A stretch of 64,000 bases of DNA, from positions 1 through 64,000 of the forward strand of contig JADFZV010000012.1 of assembly GCA_015232335.1 (NCBI GenBank), in the 5' to 3' direction. Numbering within the stretch: position 1 is the first letter of the stretch; every line of letters begins with the position of its first letter. The position numbers were made by a program, and so were the translations under genes. The notes beneath the pieces are model-generated. The model made no database searches. It saw only the letters and a program-made list of their open reading frames with translations, and was not told where the DNA came from. Source of the DNA: Alphaproteobacteria bacterium. GTDB taxonomy: Bacteria > Pseudomonadota > Alphaproteobacteria > Rhodospirillales > WMHbin7. This document shows positions 43,591 through 53,580 of the stretch, piece after piece.

Positions 43591-45294
43591 ATGAAGGATG
43601 CGCATCCACACGGCCTGGCCGAACACCTCGATCTCATCGCCGCGATGAGCTTGAGCTTCGCCACGTCGCTTGATCTGGATACCAGCCTCAAGCACGGGCT
43701 GTTGCGAATCGCCGATGCGCTGGATGCCGAGGCCGCCTCGCTGTTTCTGGTCGAGAAGAGCGAAATGGTCTGCCATGCCTGCGCCGGGCCGGTCGATATC
43801 ACGGGCCTGCGCATTCCGGCAACCAGCGGCATCGTAGGCCGCACGGTCACCGGGCGCATGACGCAAAGCGTTCTCGACGCCAGGAACGATCCCGATTTCC
43901 ACGGCGGCGTGGACAACAAGACAGGGTTCATCACCCGGTCTATTCTGTGCGCACCCATGGTGGTGCGCGACGAGGCCCTGGGCGCCATCGAGCTGATCAA
44001 CAAGAAATCCGGCAGCGGCCTGTTCGAGGCTTCGGATGCCCGCGTGCTGGAGGCCCTGGCCGCCGCCGCCGCCCTGGCCCTGCTCAATGCCCGTATGGCC
44101 CAGGCCCTGGTCGAGCAGGAACGGCTGAAGCGCGAAATGGAACTGGCCGCCCAGATTCAACAGGGTTTGCTGCCCCCCAACCGCCCTCCTCCCTTTCCCA
44201 TTGCCGGTCTGGGCCGCCCCTTTCGCGAAGTGGCGGGCGATTTCTACGATATTCTGCCGCTTCAAGACGGCCGCATCGGATTCTGCCTGGGCGATGTTTC
44301 GGGCAAGGGCATGGATGCCGCCCTTTTGATGGCCAAGACGGCCAGCCTGTTTCGCGCCCTGGCCAAGGACGAACGCGATCCCGCCCTTTTGATGGCGCGA
44401 ATCAATGCCGAACTGTGCGAAACCGCCAGTCAGGGCAAGTTCGTGACTTTGGTCGTGGGCTTTCTCGATCCCTCGGGCCAGCGGGTGGCCTTTGCCAATG
44501 CCGGACACGAGCCGCCGCTGCTGATTCGCCCTGACCAGCCCACCTTGTCCCTGCCCGCCCCCTCGATGCCGGTCGGCATCTTGCAAGAAGCCTTGTTCGA
44601 GACCGAGGACGTGACGCTTGACGGCGGAGCCCTGTACGTCTTCACTGACGGCCTGACCGAAAGCACCGCAGAGGATGGCGCCATGTTGGGAGCCGAGGGC
44701 GTCGCCGCCCTGATCGAAGCTGGAAAGGATCGCCCCCTGGCCGAACGACTGGAGGCCCTGGCCGATGGCGCCATGGCGCCGGGTCGCGCAGTCCATGACG
44801 ACCTGACGCTACTGGCCGTTGAGGGCTTGCAATCCTTGTCCGCCGAGAAGGACATTGAGCCTGTTTTGCATCTGGCGCGCATCGACGTGCCGGCCAGGCC
44901 CGACCGGCTTAAAATGGTGCGCCGCGTCGTCACCGAGGCGGCAACGCTTTGCGCTCTGCCCGAGAACAGAAGTGCCGATCTGGTGCTGGCGGTCGACGAA
45001 GCGATGCAGAACGTCATCCGCCACGCCTATGGCGGCCCCACCGACAAGCCGGTGAATGTCGAAATTTCCAAAGAGGACGGGCATCTGGTGGTGCGCCTCA
45101 CCGACTATGCGCCTCCGGTCGATCAGACGCGCATCCGGCCAAGGGAACTTGACGATCTGCGTCCGGGCGGCCTTGGCACCCATTTCATCCAGTCCGTCCT
45201 GGACGGACATCAATTCGAAGAGCCCCCGCCAGGGGCCGGAAACTGCCTGAAACTGTCTCTTCGCATCGACCCATCAAGGAACGCAACGCCATGA
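43591..45294 (+). CDS. GAF-PP2C phosphatase-HATPase (RsbU/RsbW-like fusion)
   Basis: 567 residues from ATG 43591. GAF domain (about 10-170), helical linker (QERLKREMELAAQIQQGLLPP), SpoIIE/PP2C phosphatase (FREVAGDFYDILPL, GDVSGKGMDAALLMA), then an anti-sigma-type HATPase (about 430-560; LAVDEAMQNVIRHAYGG). It combines a phosphatase and a kinase of a partner-switching module in one chain. The downstream STAS gene overlaps it by 4 nt and is its obvious substrate. Confidence 0.9.
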   Translation: MKDAHPHGLAEHLDLIAAMSLSFATSLDLDTSLKHGLLRIADALDAEAASLFLVEKSEMVCHACAGPVDITGLRIPATSGIVGRTVTGRMTQSVLDARNDPDFHGGVDNKTGFITRSILCAPMVVRDEALGAIELINKKSGSGLFEASDARVLEALAAAAALALLNARMAQALVEQERLKREMELAAQIQQGLLPPNRPPPFPIAGLGRPFREVAGDFYDILPLQDGRIGFCLGDVSGKGMDAALLMAKTASLFRALAKDERDPALLMARINAELCETASQGKFVTLVVGFLDPSGQRVAFANAGHEPPLLIRPDQPTLSLPAPSMPVGILQEALFETEDVTLDGGALYVFTDGLTESTAEDGAMLGAEGVAALIEAGKDRPLAERLEALADGAMAPGRAVHDDLTLLAVEGLQSLSAEKDIEPVLHLARIDVPARPDRLKMVRRVVTEAATLCALPENRSADLVLAVDEAMQNVIRHAYGGPTDKPVNVEISKEDGHLVVRLTDYAPPVDQTRIRPRELDDLRPGGLGTHFIQSVLDGHQFEEPPPGAGNCLKLSLRIDPSRNATP

Positions 45295-45617
45295 ACATTT
45301 CGCTTCGCGAGGACCGCGGGTTTCTCGTCATGACCCTGGACGGTGAAGCCGATCTCCAGCACACCCCCACCTTGCGCAAGACGCTGCTGGAAGCCGTCTC
45401 GGGCGGAAAGCCCGTGGTGGTGGACATGGCGCGCGTGAGCTATATCGATAGCTCGGGCGTTGCCAGTCTGGTCGAGGCCTATCAGGCCGCGCGCAAGAAA
45501 GGGTTCTCCTTCGCCTTGGCAGGTTTAAGCCCGGCCGCCCTTCGCGTGCTGCAACTGGCCAGGCTGGATCGCGTCTTTACCATTCACGCCACCCTAGACG
45601 CCGCCATCGGAGACTGA
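45291..45617 (+). CDS. STAS domain protein (anti-anti-sigma or MlaB-like)
   Basis: 108 residues. RsbV/SpoIIAA-type STAS domain with the phosphorylatable Ser in YIDSSGVASLVEAY. It overlaps the phosphatase/kinase gene by 4 nt and lies 5 nt before the lipid-transporter permease gene. It could be an anti-anti-sigma factor, the MlaB-type subunit of the transporter, or both. Confidence 0.88.
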   Translation: MNISLREDRGFLVMTLDGEADLQHTPTLRKTLLEAVSGGKPVVVDMARVSYIDSSGVASLVEAYQAARKKGFSFALAGLSPAALRVLQLARLDRVFTIHATLDAAIGD

Positions 45618-45622
45618 GCAGC

Positions 45623-46423
45623 GTGCCCAAGCGTCTCGTCCAGATCGCCGAAAAGACCGGGCGGGCCACCGTGATGGGCGTGGCCGAGATTGGCTATGGA
45701 GCCTATCTGTTCGGCGAAAGCCTGTTCTGGCTGATCATGGGCAAACGCCGCCGCCAGCCGGTGCGCTTGAGGGCCGTCATGGCCGAGGCCATGGAATTCG
45801 GCGTGCGCGCCATTCCCATCGTGGCCGTGCTGTCCTCGACCGTGGGCGCCATGCTGGCCATTCAGGGCATTCACACGCTAAAGACCTTCGGCGCCGAAAG
45901 CCGCGTCACTTTCGGCGTTGCCCTCTCGGTGGTGCGCGAATTCGCCCCCCTGATCACCGGCATCGTGGTGGCTGGGCGTTCGGGTTCGGCCCTGGCGGCG
46001 CGCCTGGGCACCATGCGCATCAACCAGGAAATTGACGCCCTGCACGTCATGGGCATCGATCCCGTGCGCTTTCTGGTGGCCCCCGCCCTGTTCGCCATGC
46101 TGATCATGCTCCCCCTTCTGACCCTGCTGGCCGATTTCGTAGCACTTACCGGCGCAGGCCTTTACATCGGGGTCCAATTGGGCATGGACATGCCCGCCTA
46201 TTGGGACCGCGTGATCGAAGCCCTGTCCACCGACGATCTCGGCCACGGGTTGGGCAAAAGCGCCATCTTTGCCGTGTTGATCACCTTGGTCGGCGTGGTC
46301 AACGGCTCCCTGGTCGAAGGCGGCGCCGAGGGTGTGGGCAAAGCCACCACGCGCTCGGTGGTGCATGCCATCAGCGCCATCGTCGTCACCGACATGCTGT
46401 TCGCCTTCATCCTGACAAGATGA
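45623..46423 (+). CDS. mlaE: lipid ABC transporter permease MlaE
   Basis: 266 residues, GTG start. Five to six membrane segments; family wording in PIVAVLSSTVGAMLAIQG, GIVVAGRSGSALAARLGTMR and NQEIDALHVMGIDPVRFLV. Permease of the MlaFEDB complex that moves phospholipids between the membranes. Confidence 0.93.
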   Translation: MPKRLVQIAEKTGRATVMGVAEIGYGAYLFGESLFWLIMGKRRRQPVRLRAVMAEAMEFGVRAIPIVAVLSSTVGAMLAIQGIHTLKTFGAESRVTFGVALSVVREFAPLITGIVVAGRSGSALAARLGTMRINQEIDALHVMGIDPVRFLVAPALFAMLIMLPLLTLLADFVALTGAGLYIGVQLGMDMPAYWDRVIEALSTDDLGHGLGKSAIFAVLITLVGVVNGSLVEGGAEGVGKATTRSVVHAISAIVVTDMLFAFILTR

Positions 46424-47241
46424 CGATGAACGCCCTGCCCCCCCCGGAAAATCGCACCAAGGTGGTCGAGATCAAGGATCTGGTCACCCATTACGGTGAT
46501 CGCCTGATCCTAAAGGGCATCTCGCTCGACATTCTGGAAAACGAGATTATGGTCATCATGGGTGGCTCGGGCTCGGGCAAGAGCACGCTGCTCAATCATC
46601 TGCTGGGCCTGTTGAAGCCCTCGTCGGGCACGGTGCGCATTCTGGGCCAGGACATCAACGCCATTTCTGAAGTCGAGAAGACCCGGCTGCGCACTCGCAT
46701 GGGGGTTGCCTTTCAGGGCGGCGCCCTGTTCAGCTCGATGACGGTGGGCGACAACATCATGCTGCCCTTGAAGGAGCATACGGACCTTGATTACAGCACC
46801 ATGTCGATCATGGCGCGGCTCAAGATGGAAGTGGTGAAGCTGTCGGGCTTCGAGAACTTGAAGCCCTCGGAGCTGTCGGGCGGCATGATCAAGCGGGCCG
46901 CTCTGGCCCGGGCCATCGTCATGGACCCCAGGCTGCTCTTCTGCGACGAGCCCTCGGCCGGTCTCGACCCCGTGGTGTCGGCGGCCATCGACGAGTTGAT
47001 CATCAGCTTGCGCGACGCCATGGGCATGAGCATCGTGGTCGTCACCCACGAATTGGAGAGCGCCTTTCGCATCGCGGATCGCATCTGCGTACTCGACCGG
47101 GGCGACATTCTGATGGTCGATACCGTCGAAGCCGTCCGGAACAGTTCCAATGAACGCATTCAGAATCTGTTGAACCGGAGGCTCGAGGAGGCGACACTCG
47201 ACCCCGACGACTATATGCGCCGCCTGACCATCGGAATCTGA
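46420..47241 (+). CDS. mlaF: lipid ABC transporter ATPase MlaF
   Basis: 273 residues, ATG overlapping the permease stop by 4 nt. Walker A GGSGSGKST, signature LSGGM (Q replaced by M, as is usual in Mla ATPases), Walker B LLFCDEPSAGLDP. Energises phospholipid transport. Confidence 0.94.
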   Translation: MTMNALPPPENRTKVVEIKDLVTHYGDRLILKGISLDILENEIMVIMGGSGSGKSTLLNHLLGLLKPSSGTVRILGQDINAISEVEKTRLRTRMGVAFQGGALFSSMTVGDNIMLPLKEHTDLDYSTMSIMARLKMEVVKLSGFENLKPSELSGGMIKRAALARAIVMDPRLLFCDEPSAGLDPVVSAAIDELIISLRDAMGMSIVVVTHELESAFRIADRICVLDRGDILMVDTVEAVRNSSNERIQNLLNRRLEEATLDPDDYMRRLTIGI

Positions 47242-47261
47242 AGAGGGGACTTCAAGAAACC

Positions 47262-48215
47262 ATGCGCACTCTCGATACGAACTATGTGGCAGTTGGCGCC
47301 TTCGTGCTGGTGGGCGTGGCGGGCCTGGTTCTGGCTCTGGCCCTGCTGACCGGACGCACCGGTGCCACTGATACCTACTACACCGCCTACGACAATGTGG
47401 CTGGCATCAAATACGGCACCATCGTTTCCTTCGAGGGCTATCCGGTGGGCCAGGTCGAATGGGTAAAGCCCTTCGGCCAGAAGGAACAACCCCGCTTCAA
47501 GGTGGCGCTGGCGGTGCGCGAGGGCTGGGAAATCCCCGAAGGCACGGTCGCCACCGTGGCCTCGTCCGGTCTGCTGGCCGCCGTCTCGATCGATCTTAAG
47601 GCGGGCAAGGGCGAGGCCATGGCCAAGCCGGGCGCCCTGCTGCCGGGCACGGGCGGTTCCAACGTCATGGCCGCCATGGCGTCCCTGGCGGGCGACATGG
47701 GCGATCTGGCCGAGACCGGCATCAAACCCCTGCTGGCCAGCCTGCTGCATTATGTCGATACGCTGGGCTCGACCCTGGAGAAAACCGCGCCCGAGCTTCT
47801 GTCCAACATGCAAAGCCTGTCCTCCGATCTGGCCAAGAAGGGACCGGCCATCATCAATCACACGGAATCGCTGACCGGACGCCTGAACAAGGCGGGCGAG
47901 CAGGTGCTGTCCGACAAGAATATCGGCGAACTCGACAATGTCGTGCGCCTGATGGGCGAATTGAAATCCACCAAGGCCCAGGTCGATCAGTTGATGAGCG
48001 AATTGAACGCCACCGCCGTTCAGGCGCGCCCCGATGTCGCCAAGGGCTTGAACGACCTCAACCACACTTTGAAGGTCGTCTCGTCCAGCATCGATTCGAT
48101 CACCACCAATATGGAAAGCACCAGCCGCAACATGGCGGAATTCTCGCGGCGCATCCGCGACAATCCCGGCCTGATTCTGGGCGGTTCAGCGGCACCCGAC
48201 GAGGCCCCACGATGA
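47262..48215 (+). CDS. mlaD: MlaD-like MCE domain protein
   Basis: 317 residues. N-terminal membrane anchor (VAVGAFVLVGVAGLVLALAL), MCE domain (YDNVAGIKYGTIVSFEGYPVG), then a long helical region (about 150-300). The longer C-terminal helix compared with E. coli MlaD could form a tunnel across the periplasm, as in other MCE proteins. Substrate-binding component of the transporter. Confidence 0.9.
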   Translation: MRTLDTNYVAVGAFVLVGVAGLVLALALLTGRTGATDTYYTAYDNVAGIKYGTIVSFEGYPVGQVEWVKPFGQKEQPRFKVALAVREGWEIPEGTVATVASSGLLAAVSIDLKAGKGEAMAKPGALLPGTGGSNVMAAMASLAGDMGDLAETGIKPLLASLLHYVDTLGSTLEKTAPELLSNMQSLSSDLAKKGPAIINHTESLTGRLNKAGEQVLSDKNIGELDNVVRLMGELKSTKAQVDQLMSELNATAVQARPDVAKGLNDLNHTLKVVSSSIDSITTNMESTSRNMAEFSRRIRDNPGLILGGSAAPDEAPR

Positions 48216-48805
48216 TAGTTCTTCGGCCCCTCGCCCTGATCCTGCTGGCGGTAGTTCTGGTTTCCTGCGGCGGAGCACCCCCGCCTGCTGAGCATTTCTA
48301 TCGACTGTCAGCCCCCGTTCTCGCCCCCGCCGCCAAGCCGCTATCCGGCCTTCTGATCGTCGAGCGGCTTGGAGCCGATGGTGTCACCGGCGAGCGCCCG
48401 ATGGTTCACAGCCGCCAGGGCCAGGAAAAGAATCTGGAGACCTATCGCTATCATTATTGGATCGAGGCGCCGGGGCGCATGCTGGCCCAGCATCTGGCCG
48501 AAGCGCTTGGCACCTCCAAGGCCGCCAGCAAAGTCGTCACCGGCGACTTGCGCGTCGAGGGTGATTGGATTTTGAAGGGCCGCTTGAAGCATTTCGAGCA
48601 GGTGCTGGGAGGCAGCCGCCCCAAGGTGCTGATCGAGACCGAAATGACTCTGCTGCGTGCCAAGGATTACGGGCTTGTTCACCATGCCAGCTACCGCGAG
48701 GAGGAAGAGGCCCAGGGCGAAAGCCCGGCCCATGCCGTTGACGCCCTGCAAAAAGCCTTCAATCGGATGAGCCAGCGGATAGCAGCCGATCTGAAGGTGC
48801 CCTGA
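48212..48805 (+). CDS. ABC-transport auxiliary lipoprotein (PqiC-like)
   Basis: 197 residues with lipobox VVLVSC and the ABC-type auxiliary domain (EHFYRLSAPV, GLLIVERLGADG). It overlaps the MlaD-like gene by 4 nt. It may take the place of MlaC/MlaA, which are not seen in this operon. Confidence 0.85.
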   Translation: MIVLRPLALILLAVVLVSCGGAPPPAEHFYRLSAPVLAPAAKPLSGLLIVERLGADGVTGERPMVHSRQGQEKNLETYRYHYWIEAPGRMLAQHLAEALGTSKAASKVVTGDLRVEGDWILKGRLKHFEQVLGGSRPKVLIETEMTLLRAKDYGLVHHASYREEEEAQGESPAHAVDALQKAFNRMSQRIAADLKVP

Positions 48806-48809
48806 TCCC

Positions 48810-50147
48810 TTGGCGCGCCGTCCCCGCTATGTCGTTGCCCGCCCGGTCAACCGCCCGTTCGAGCCGCGCACCGCCGAGATCGAAATCGAGCGCCTGGGTG
48901 CCAGAGGCGATGGCATCGGCAGCTTCAACGGCACACCGGTTTTCATCCCCTTAACCCTTCCTGCTGAGAAAGTGCTGGCCCGCATCGAAGGCAAGCGCGG
49001 CGACGGATTCACCGCCAGCGTGGACGAATGGCTGGTTCAGGCCCCCGACCGCGCCAAGCCCGCCTGTCGGCATTTTGGCACCTGCGGGGGATGTACGGTT
49101 CAGCATGTGATGGATTCGCGCTATGTCGCCTGGAAGCGCGGCATCGCCGTCCAGGCCCTGGGCCGCGTGGGGGTAGCCGAAAGCCTGATCGCCCCCTTGA
49201 TGCGCGTTCCCCAAGGCACAAGGCGGCGCGCCAGCTTCGCCTTCAGAAAAACCCGCGAGGGGCTGCTTCTGGGCTTTCATGCCCGGGCGACCCATCAGAT
49301 CGTCGATCTTCAGGAATGCCCCCTGCTGGTCCCCGCCCTGGTCGCAGCGCTGCCCCTGCTGCGCCAAAGCCTCGCCACTTTGTTTCCCGACCCCGTTCAG
49401 GGCGATCTGGCGGTCCTGTCGACCGACTCCGGGCTGGATGTGCTGATTATGACCGACGCGCCGCTTGATCTCTTCAAGCGCGAATGCCTGGCCCAACTGG
49501 TCCACCAGCCAGGTTTCGCCCGCTTTTCCTGGCAATCTCAGGGCGAGACCGACGCCGAGACAGTGGCCGAGGCGCATCCTCCCCAGGTCGTCTTGGGGGG
49601 CTTCCCTGTCCTCCCCCCCCCCGGTGCCTTCCTCCAGCCCAGCAAGGAGGGCGAGGCCGCCATTCCCGCGCAGGTCGTCTCGGGGCTTGCAGGAATCGAA
49701 GGCCCCCTGCTCGATCTGTATAGCGGCATTGGCAGCTTCACCCTGCCCCTGGCCGCGACTCATCGGGTCCATGCCGTCGAGGGCAATGCCCAAGCGGCAG
49801 CCACCCTGAAGCGCCTGGGCGAAAAATTTTCGCTCTCACGCCTCTGCGTGGAATGCCGTGACTTGGCTTCAAGGCCCCTGGCAACCAGAGAACTCGATAA
49901 ATTCTCTGGCGTTGTAATCGATCCGCCCCGCACAGGGGCTCGGGAACAAATGATCGAATTGGCAACAACAAAAAATATTCAACGGATCGTCCTGGTCTCT
50001 TGCAATCCTGCAACCTTGGCCCGCGATCTTTCAATTCTTCTAGAAAATCGCTGGCATCTTGACTCGGTGGTTCCGATAGACCAATTCTTATGGACGCCGC
50101 ACCTGGAAATGACGGCGTTGCTTCATCGAACGATAACAAACTCCTGA
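48810..50147 (+). CDS. 23S rRNA (uracil-5)-methyltransferase family protein
   Basis: 445 residues from a TTG start. RlmD/TrmA family: TRAM-like N-terminus (EIERLGARGDGIG), iron-sulfur ligands in CRHFGTCGGCTVQH, SAM-binding LLDLYSGIGSFTLPLA and catalytic Cys in LVSCNPATLARD. Which rRNA site it methylates cannot be told. Confidence 0.88.
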   Translation: MARRPRYVVARPVNRPFEPRTAEIEIERLGARGDGIGSFNGTPVFIPLTLPAEKVLARIEGKRGDGFTASVDEWLVQAPDRAKPACRHFGTCGGCTVQHVMDSRYVAWKRGIAVQALGRVGVAESLIAPLMRVPQGTRRRASFAFRKTREGLLLGFHARATHQIVDLQECPLLVPALVAALPLLRQSLATLFPDPVQGDLAVLSTDSGLDVLIMTDAPLDLFKRECLAQLVHQPGFARFSWQSQGETDAETVAEAHPPQVVLGGFPVLPPPGAFLQPSKEGEAAIPAQVVSGLAGIEGPLLDLYSGIGSFTLPLAATHRVHAVEGNAQAAATLKRLGEKFSLSRLCVECRDLASRPLATRELDKFSGVVIDPPRTGAREQMIELATTKNIQRIVLVSCNPATLARDLSILLENRWHLDSVVPIDQFLWTPHLEMTALLHRTITNS

Positions 50148-50157
50148 GGATAAACGC

Positions 50158-50433
50158 ATGAAGACGCGAGTTGCGTTGCTTGATCTTATGGGCACCCAGA
50201 CGGCCGTTCTGCCGGTCAAGGCGGAAGTCGCCGACGACATCGAGCGGGCCAAGGCCACCATTTTGAAATACAAGGCGCACTTTCCCAAACACACGCTGGT
50301 CCTGATGGGAACCGGCCTGCGGCCTGTCTTCGTCGGCAAGGCCGACTTGGCGCATCAACTGGACGCCATGGGCGATGAGGCGCTGCCCTGGATCAATGTC
50401 GAATTGGTTCCCGGCGGCATCAAGGAAGTTTAG
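50158..50433 (+). CDS. small hypothetical protein
   Basis: 91 residues, GAGGATAAACGC before ATG. Mixed alpha-beta, no motif. It begins 10 nt after the methyltransferase stop and is probably in the same operon. Its stop overlaps the stop of convergent lipB. Confidence 0.7.
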   Translation: MKTRVALLDLMGTQTAVLPVKAEVADDIERAKATILKYKAHFPKHTLVLMGTGLRPVFVGKADLAHQLDAMGDEALPWINVELVPGGIKEV

Positions 50434-51065
50434 GCAAACACGCTGCCCCATTCGCTTTTCAAGGCGAGGTCCAAATCCTCGAGGCTGGCAGTGTGCCCCA
50501 GCGCCAACAGGCTGGTGACGCCGTGGCCTTGGATGCCACAAGGCACGATTCCAGCGAAGTGGGAGAGGTCGGGCTCCAGATTGACCGCCACCCCGTGATA
50601 GGTCACGCCCTGGCGCACCCGCACACCCAGGGCGGCAATTTTGGCTTCCTGTCCCTGGCCGGTCTCGACCCAGAGGCCCACCCGGCCCGCGCGCCGTTCC
50701 GCCCGGATGGCAAAATGGCCGAGGGAGCGGATCAGCCATTCCTCAAGATCATGCACGTAACGGCGGATATCTCCGCCCCGGGCCTTCAAATCCAGCATGA
50801 CATAGGCCACGCGCTGCCCCGGCCCGTGATAGGTGTATTGCCCACCTCGCCCGGCCGGATAGACCGGAAAACGGTCGGGATCGAGCAAATCCGAAGCTTT
50901 GGCGCTGGTTCCAGCCGTATAAAGGGGCGGGTGTTCAAGCAACCAGACCCATTCCGGGGCCTCTTTGGCCCGAATGGCGGCCACCCGGGCTTCCATGGCG
51001 GCCACGGCCTCAAGATAGGCGGTCAGGCCCGGATCTACGGTCCATTGCGGAAAAGGGTAGGTCAT
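50430..51065 (-). CDS. lipB: octanoyltransferase LipB
   Basis: 211 residues. Transfers octanoyl from acyl carrier protein to lipoyl domains. Lys in [12 protein letters not shown] region and catalytic Cys in [11 protein letters not shown] are present; [15 protein letters not shown] is the family signature. Length usual. Confidence 0.95.
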   Translation of the reverse strand: MTYPFPQWTVDPGLTAYLEAVAAMEARVAAIRAKEAPEWVWLLEHPPLYTAGTSAKASDLLDPDRFPVYPAGRGGQYTYHGPGQRVAYVMLDLKARGGDIRRYVHDLEEWLIRSLGHFAIRAERRAGRVGLWVETGQGQEAKIAALGVRVRQGVTYHGVAVNLEPDLSHFAGIVPCGIQGHGVTSLLALGHTASLEDLDLALKSEWGSVFA

Positions 51066-51147
51066 GGCTCGAACTTCCTTGCTAGTCGGCTCATGATTTG
51101 CTAAGTCCTCCGGTCTCTGAAGGCAAGCCCTTCAGTTCACCAGATCG

Positions 51148-51234
51148 GCGGTCGTGGCGGAACTGGTAGACGCGCAGCGTTGAGGTCGCTGTGGGGGAAA
51201 CCCCGTGGAAGTTCGAGTCTTCTCGACCGCACCA
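51148..51234 (+). tRNA. tRNA-Leu (GAG)
   Basis: Acceptor GCGGTCG/CGACCGC, long variable arm (TGGGGGAAACCCCGT), anticodon loop with GAG, T-loop GTTCGAGTC and encoded CCA; 87 nt. A CCCGCCC/GGGCGGG hairpin follows at 51245-51272. Confidence 0.95.
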
Positions 51235-51303
51235 TTTGTTGGAACCCGCCCCATCGGTCAAATGAGGGCGGGCCAATGAACCCTTTCAGGACAGGCCCGC
51301 ACC

Positions 51304-53580
51304 ATGTCCAATGATTTGCGCGAAGCTGCGCTCGAATATCACCGCCTGCCTCAGCCCGGCAAGATCAGTGTCGTCCCCACCAAGCCGCTAGCGAATCAGC
51401 GCGACCTGGCCCTGGCCTATTCGCCGGGCGTGGCCGCCGCCTGCGACCTGATCGTCGAAAACCCCGCCGAGGCCGCCAGCGTCACGGCAAGGGCCAATCT
51501 GGTCGGCGTGGTCACCAACGGCACCGCCGTCCTGGGCCTGGGCAATATCGGCCCCCTGGCCGCCAAGCCGGTGATGGAGGGCAAAGGCGTCCTTTTCAAG
51601 AAATTCGCGGGCATCGATGTCTTCGATATCGAGATAGCCGAAAACGACCCCGACCGGCTGGTCGAGATCGTGGCCAGCCTGGAACCCACCTTCGGCGGCA
51701 TCAATCTGGAAGACATCAAGGCGCCCGAATGCTTCGAAGTGGAAAAGAAGCTGCGAAGCCGCATGAAGATTCCCGTCTTCCATGACGACCAGCACGGCAC
51801 CGCCATCATCGTAGGCGCCGCCATCCTGAACGCGCTGCGCGTTGTGGGCAAAGAGATCGCCACTGTCAAGCTGGTCTGTTCGGGCGCCGGAGCCGCCGCC
51901 CTGTCCTGCCTTGATGTGCTGGTCAATCTGGGCATGAGGCGCGAGAACATCACGGTGTCGGACATCGAGGGCGTGGTCTATGAAGGCCGCACCAAGCTGA
52001 TGGACCCCTACAAGGCGCGCTATGCCAGAAAGACCGAGGCGCGTAACCTGGCCGAGGCCATCATCGGCGCCGACATCTTCCTGGGGCTTTCCGCACCCCG
52101 TGTGCTGAAGCCCGAGATGGTAAGCCAGATGGCCGAGCGCCCGATGGTCTTCGCCCTGGCCAATCCCACGCCTGAGATCATGCCCGAGGAAGTCAAGGCG
52201 GTCAGACCCGACGCCATCATCGCCACCGGCCGCTCGGACTATCCCAATCAGGTGAACAATGTTCTGTGCTTCCCCTATCTCTTCAGGGGAGCTTTGGACG
52301 TGGGGGCCACCACCATCAATGAAGAGATGAAGCAGGCCGCCGTGAAGGCGCTGGCCGATCTGGCCATGGCCGAGCCCGACGATTCCGTGGTCAAGGCCTA
52401 TGGCGGCGAAGCCCAGCATTTCGGCCCGGACTATCTGATTCCAAAGCCTTTCGATCCGCGCCTGATTCTGGTGGTGGCCCCCGCCGTGGCCAAGGCCGCG
52501 ATGGACAGCGGTGTTGCCACCCGCCCGATCGCCGATTTCCAGGCCTATCGCGACCGGCTGATGCAGTTCGTCTTCCGCTCAGGCCTCGTCATGAAGCCGG
52601 TTTTCGAGCGCGCCAGACGCGATCCCAGGCGCGTCGCCTATGCCGAGGGCGAGGACCGGCGCGTGCTGCTGGCTGTGCAGACGGTGGTCGATGAAGGTTT
52701 GGCCCGGCCCGTTCTGATCGGACGGCGCGAGGTTCTTGAAAGGCGCATCGTCGAGCTGGATCTGCGCTTGAAGCTGGATCAGAACGTCGAGGTCTGCGAC
52801 CCTCAGAACGATCCGCGATATCAGGATTACTGGAAGCAGTATCACAGCCTGATGTCGCGCAAGGGCATCTCGCCCGACTACGCCCGCACCATCGTGCGTA
52901 CCAGAACCACCGTGATCGCCACCCTGATGCTGCTGAGAGGCGAGGTCGAGGCCATGATCTGCGGCACATCGGGCCGCTTCACCCGCCATTTCGGCCATAT
53001 CATGGATGTCATCGGCCTGAAGAAGGGTGTGAAGACAGCCGCCGCGATGAATCTGCTGATCCTGCCCAAGGGCACCTATTTCCTGTGCGACACCTATGTC
53101 ACGCCGGAACCGACGGCGCTTCAGATTTGCGAGACTGCGCTGCTGGCCGCCGAGGAAGTGAAGCGCTTTGGCATCGAACCCAAGATCGCCCTGCTGTCGC
53201 ATTCCAATTTCGGCGCCAGGGATTCAGCCTCGGCGGTTAGGATGCGCGAAGCCCTGGCCTTGATCATGGAACGCGCCCCCCATCTGGAAGTGGACGGCGA
53301 AATGCACGGCGACGCCGCCATCTCCGAGGAAATCCGGCGCAACATCTTCCCCGACTCGCGACTGAAGGGCGAGGCCAATCTGCTGGTCATGCCGACCATG
53401 GATGCCGCCAACATTTCCTTCAATCTGCTGAAGGTGCTGGGCCAGGGACAATCGGTGGGCCCCATGCTGATGGGCGCCGCCAAGCCTGCGCATATTCTTA
53501 CGCCCTCGGTCACCGTGCGCGGCATCGTGAATATGAGCGCGCTTTCAGTGGTCGATGCCCAGATGTATAAGGCGTCATGA
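51304..53580 (+). CDS. maeB: NADP-dependent malic enzyme (MaeB type)
   Basis: 758 residues. Malate to pyruvate with NADP. Malic enzyme domain (1-430; [36 protein letters not shown]) fused to a phosphotransacetylase-like domain (430-758; [30 protein letters not shown]), which regulates and does not usually catalyse. Length usual for MaeB. Its stop overlaps the next gene by 4 nt. Confidence 0.95.
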   Translation: MSNDLREAALEYHRLPQPGKISVVPTKPLANQRDLALAYSPGVAAACDLIVENPAEAASVTARANLVGVVTNGTAVLGLGNIGPLAAKPVMEGKGVLFKKFAGIDVFDIEIAENDPDRLVEIVASLEPTFGGINLEDIKAPECFEVEKKLRSRMKIPVFHDDQHGTAIIVGAAILNALRVVGKEIATVKLVCSGAGAAALSCLDVLVNLGMRRENITVSDIEGVVYEGRTKLMDPYKARYARKTEARNLAEAIIGADIFLGLSAPRVLKPEMVSQMAERPMVFALANPTPEIMPEEVKAVRPDAIIATGRSDYPNQVNNVLCFPYLFRGALDVGATTINEEMKQAAVKALADLAMAEPDDSVVKAYGGEAQHFGPDYLIPKPFDPRLILVVAPAVAKAAMDSGVATRPIADFQAYRDRLMQFVFRSGLVMKPVFERARRDPRRVAYAEGEDRRVLLAVQTVVDEGLARPVLIGRREVLERRIVELDLRLKLDQNVEVCDPQNDPRYQDYWKQYHSLMSRKGISPDYARTIVRTRTTVIATLMLLRGEVEAMICGTSGRFTRHFGHIMDVIGLKKGVKTAAAMNLLILPKGTYFLCDTYVTPEPTALQICETALLAAEEVKRFGIEPKIALLSHSNFGARDSASAVRMREALALIMERAPHLEVDGEMHGDAAISEEIRRNIFPDSRLKGEANLLVMPTMDAANISFNLLKVLGQGQSVGPMLMGAAKPAHILTPSVTVRGIVNMSALSVVDAQMYKAS

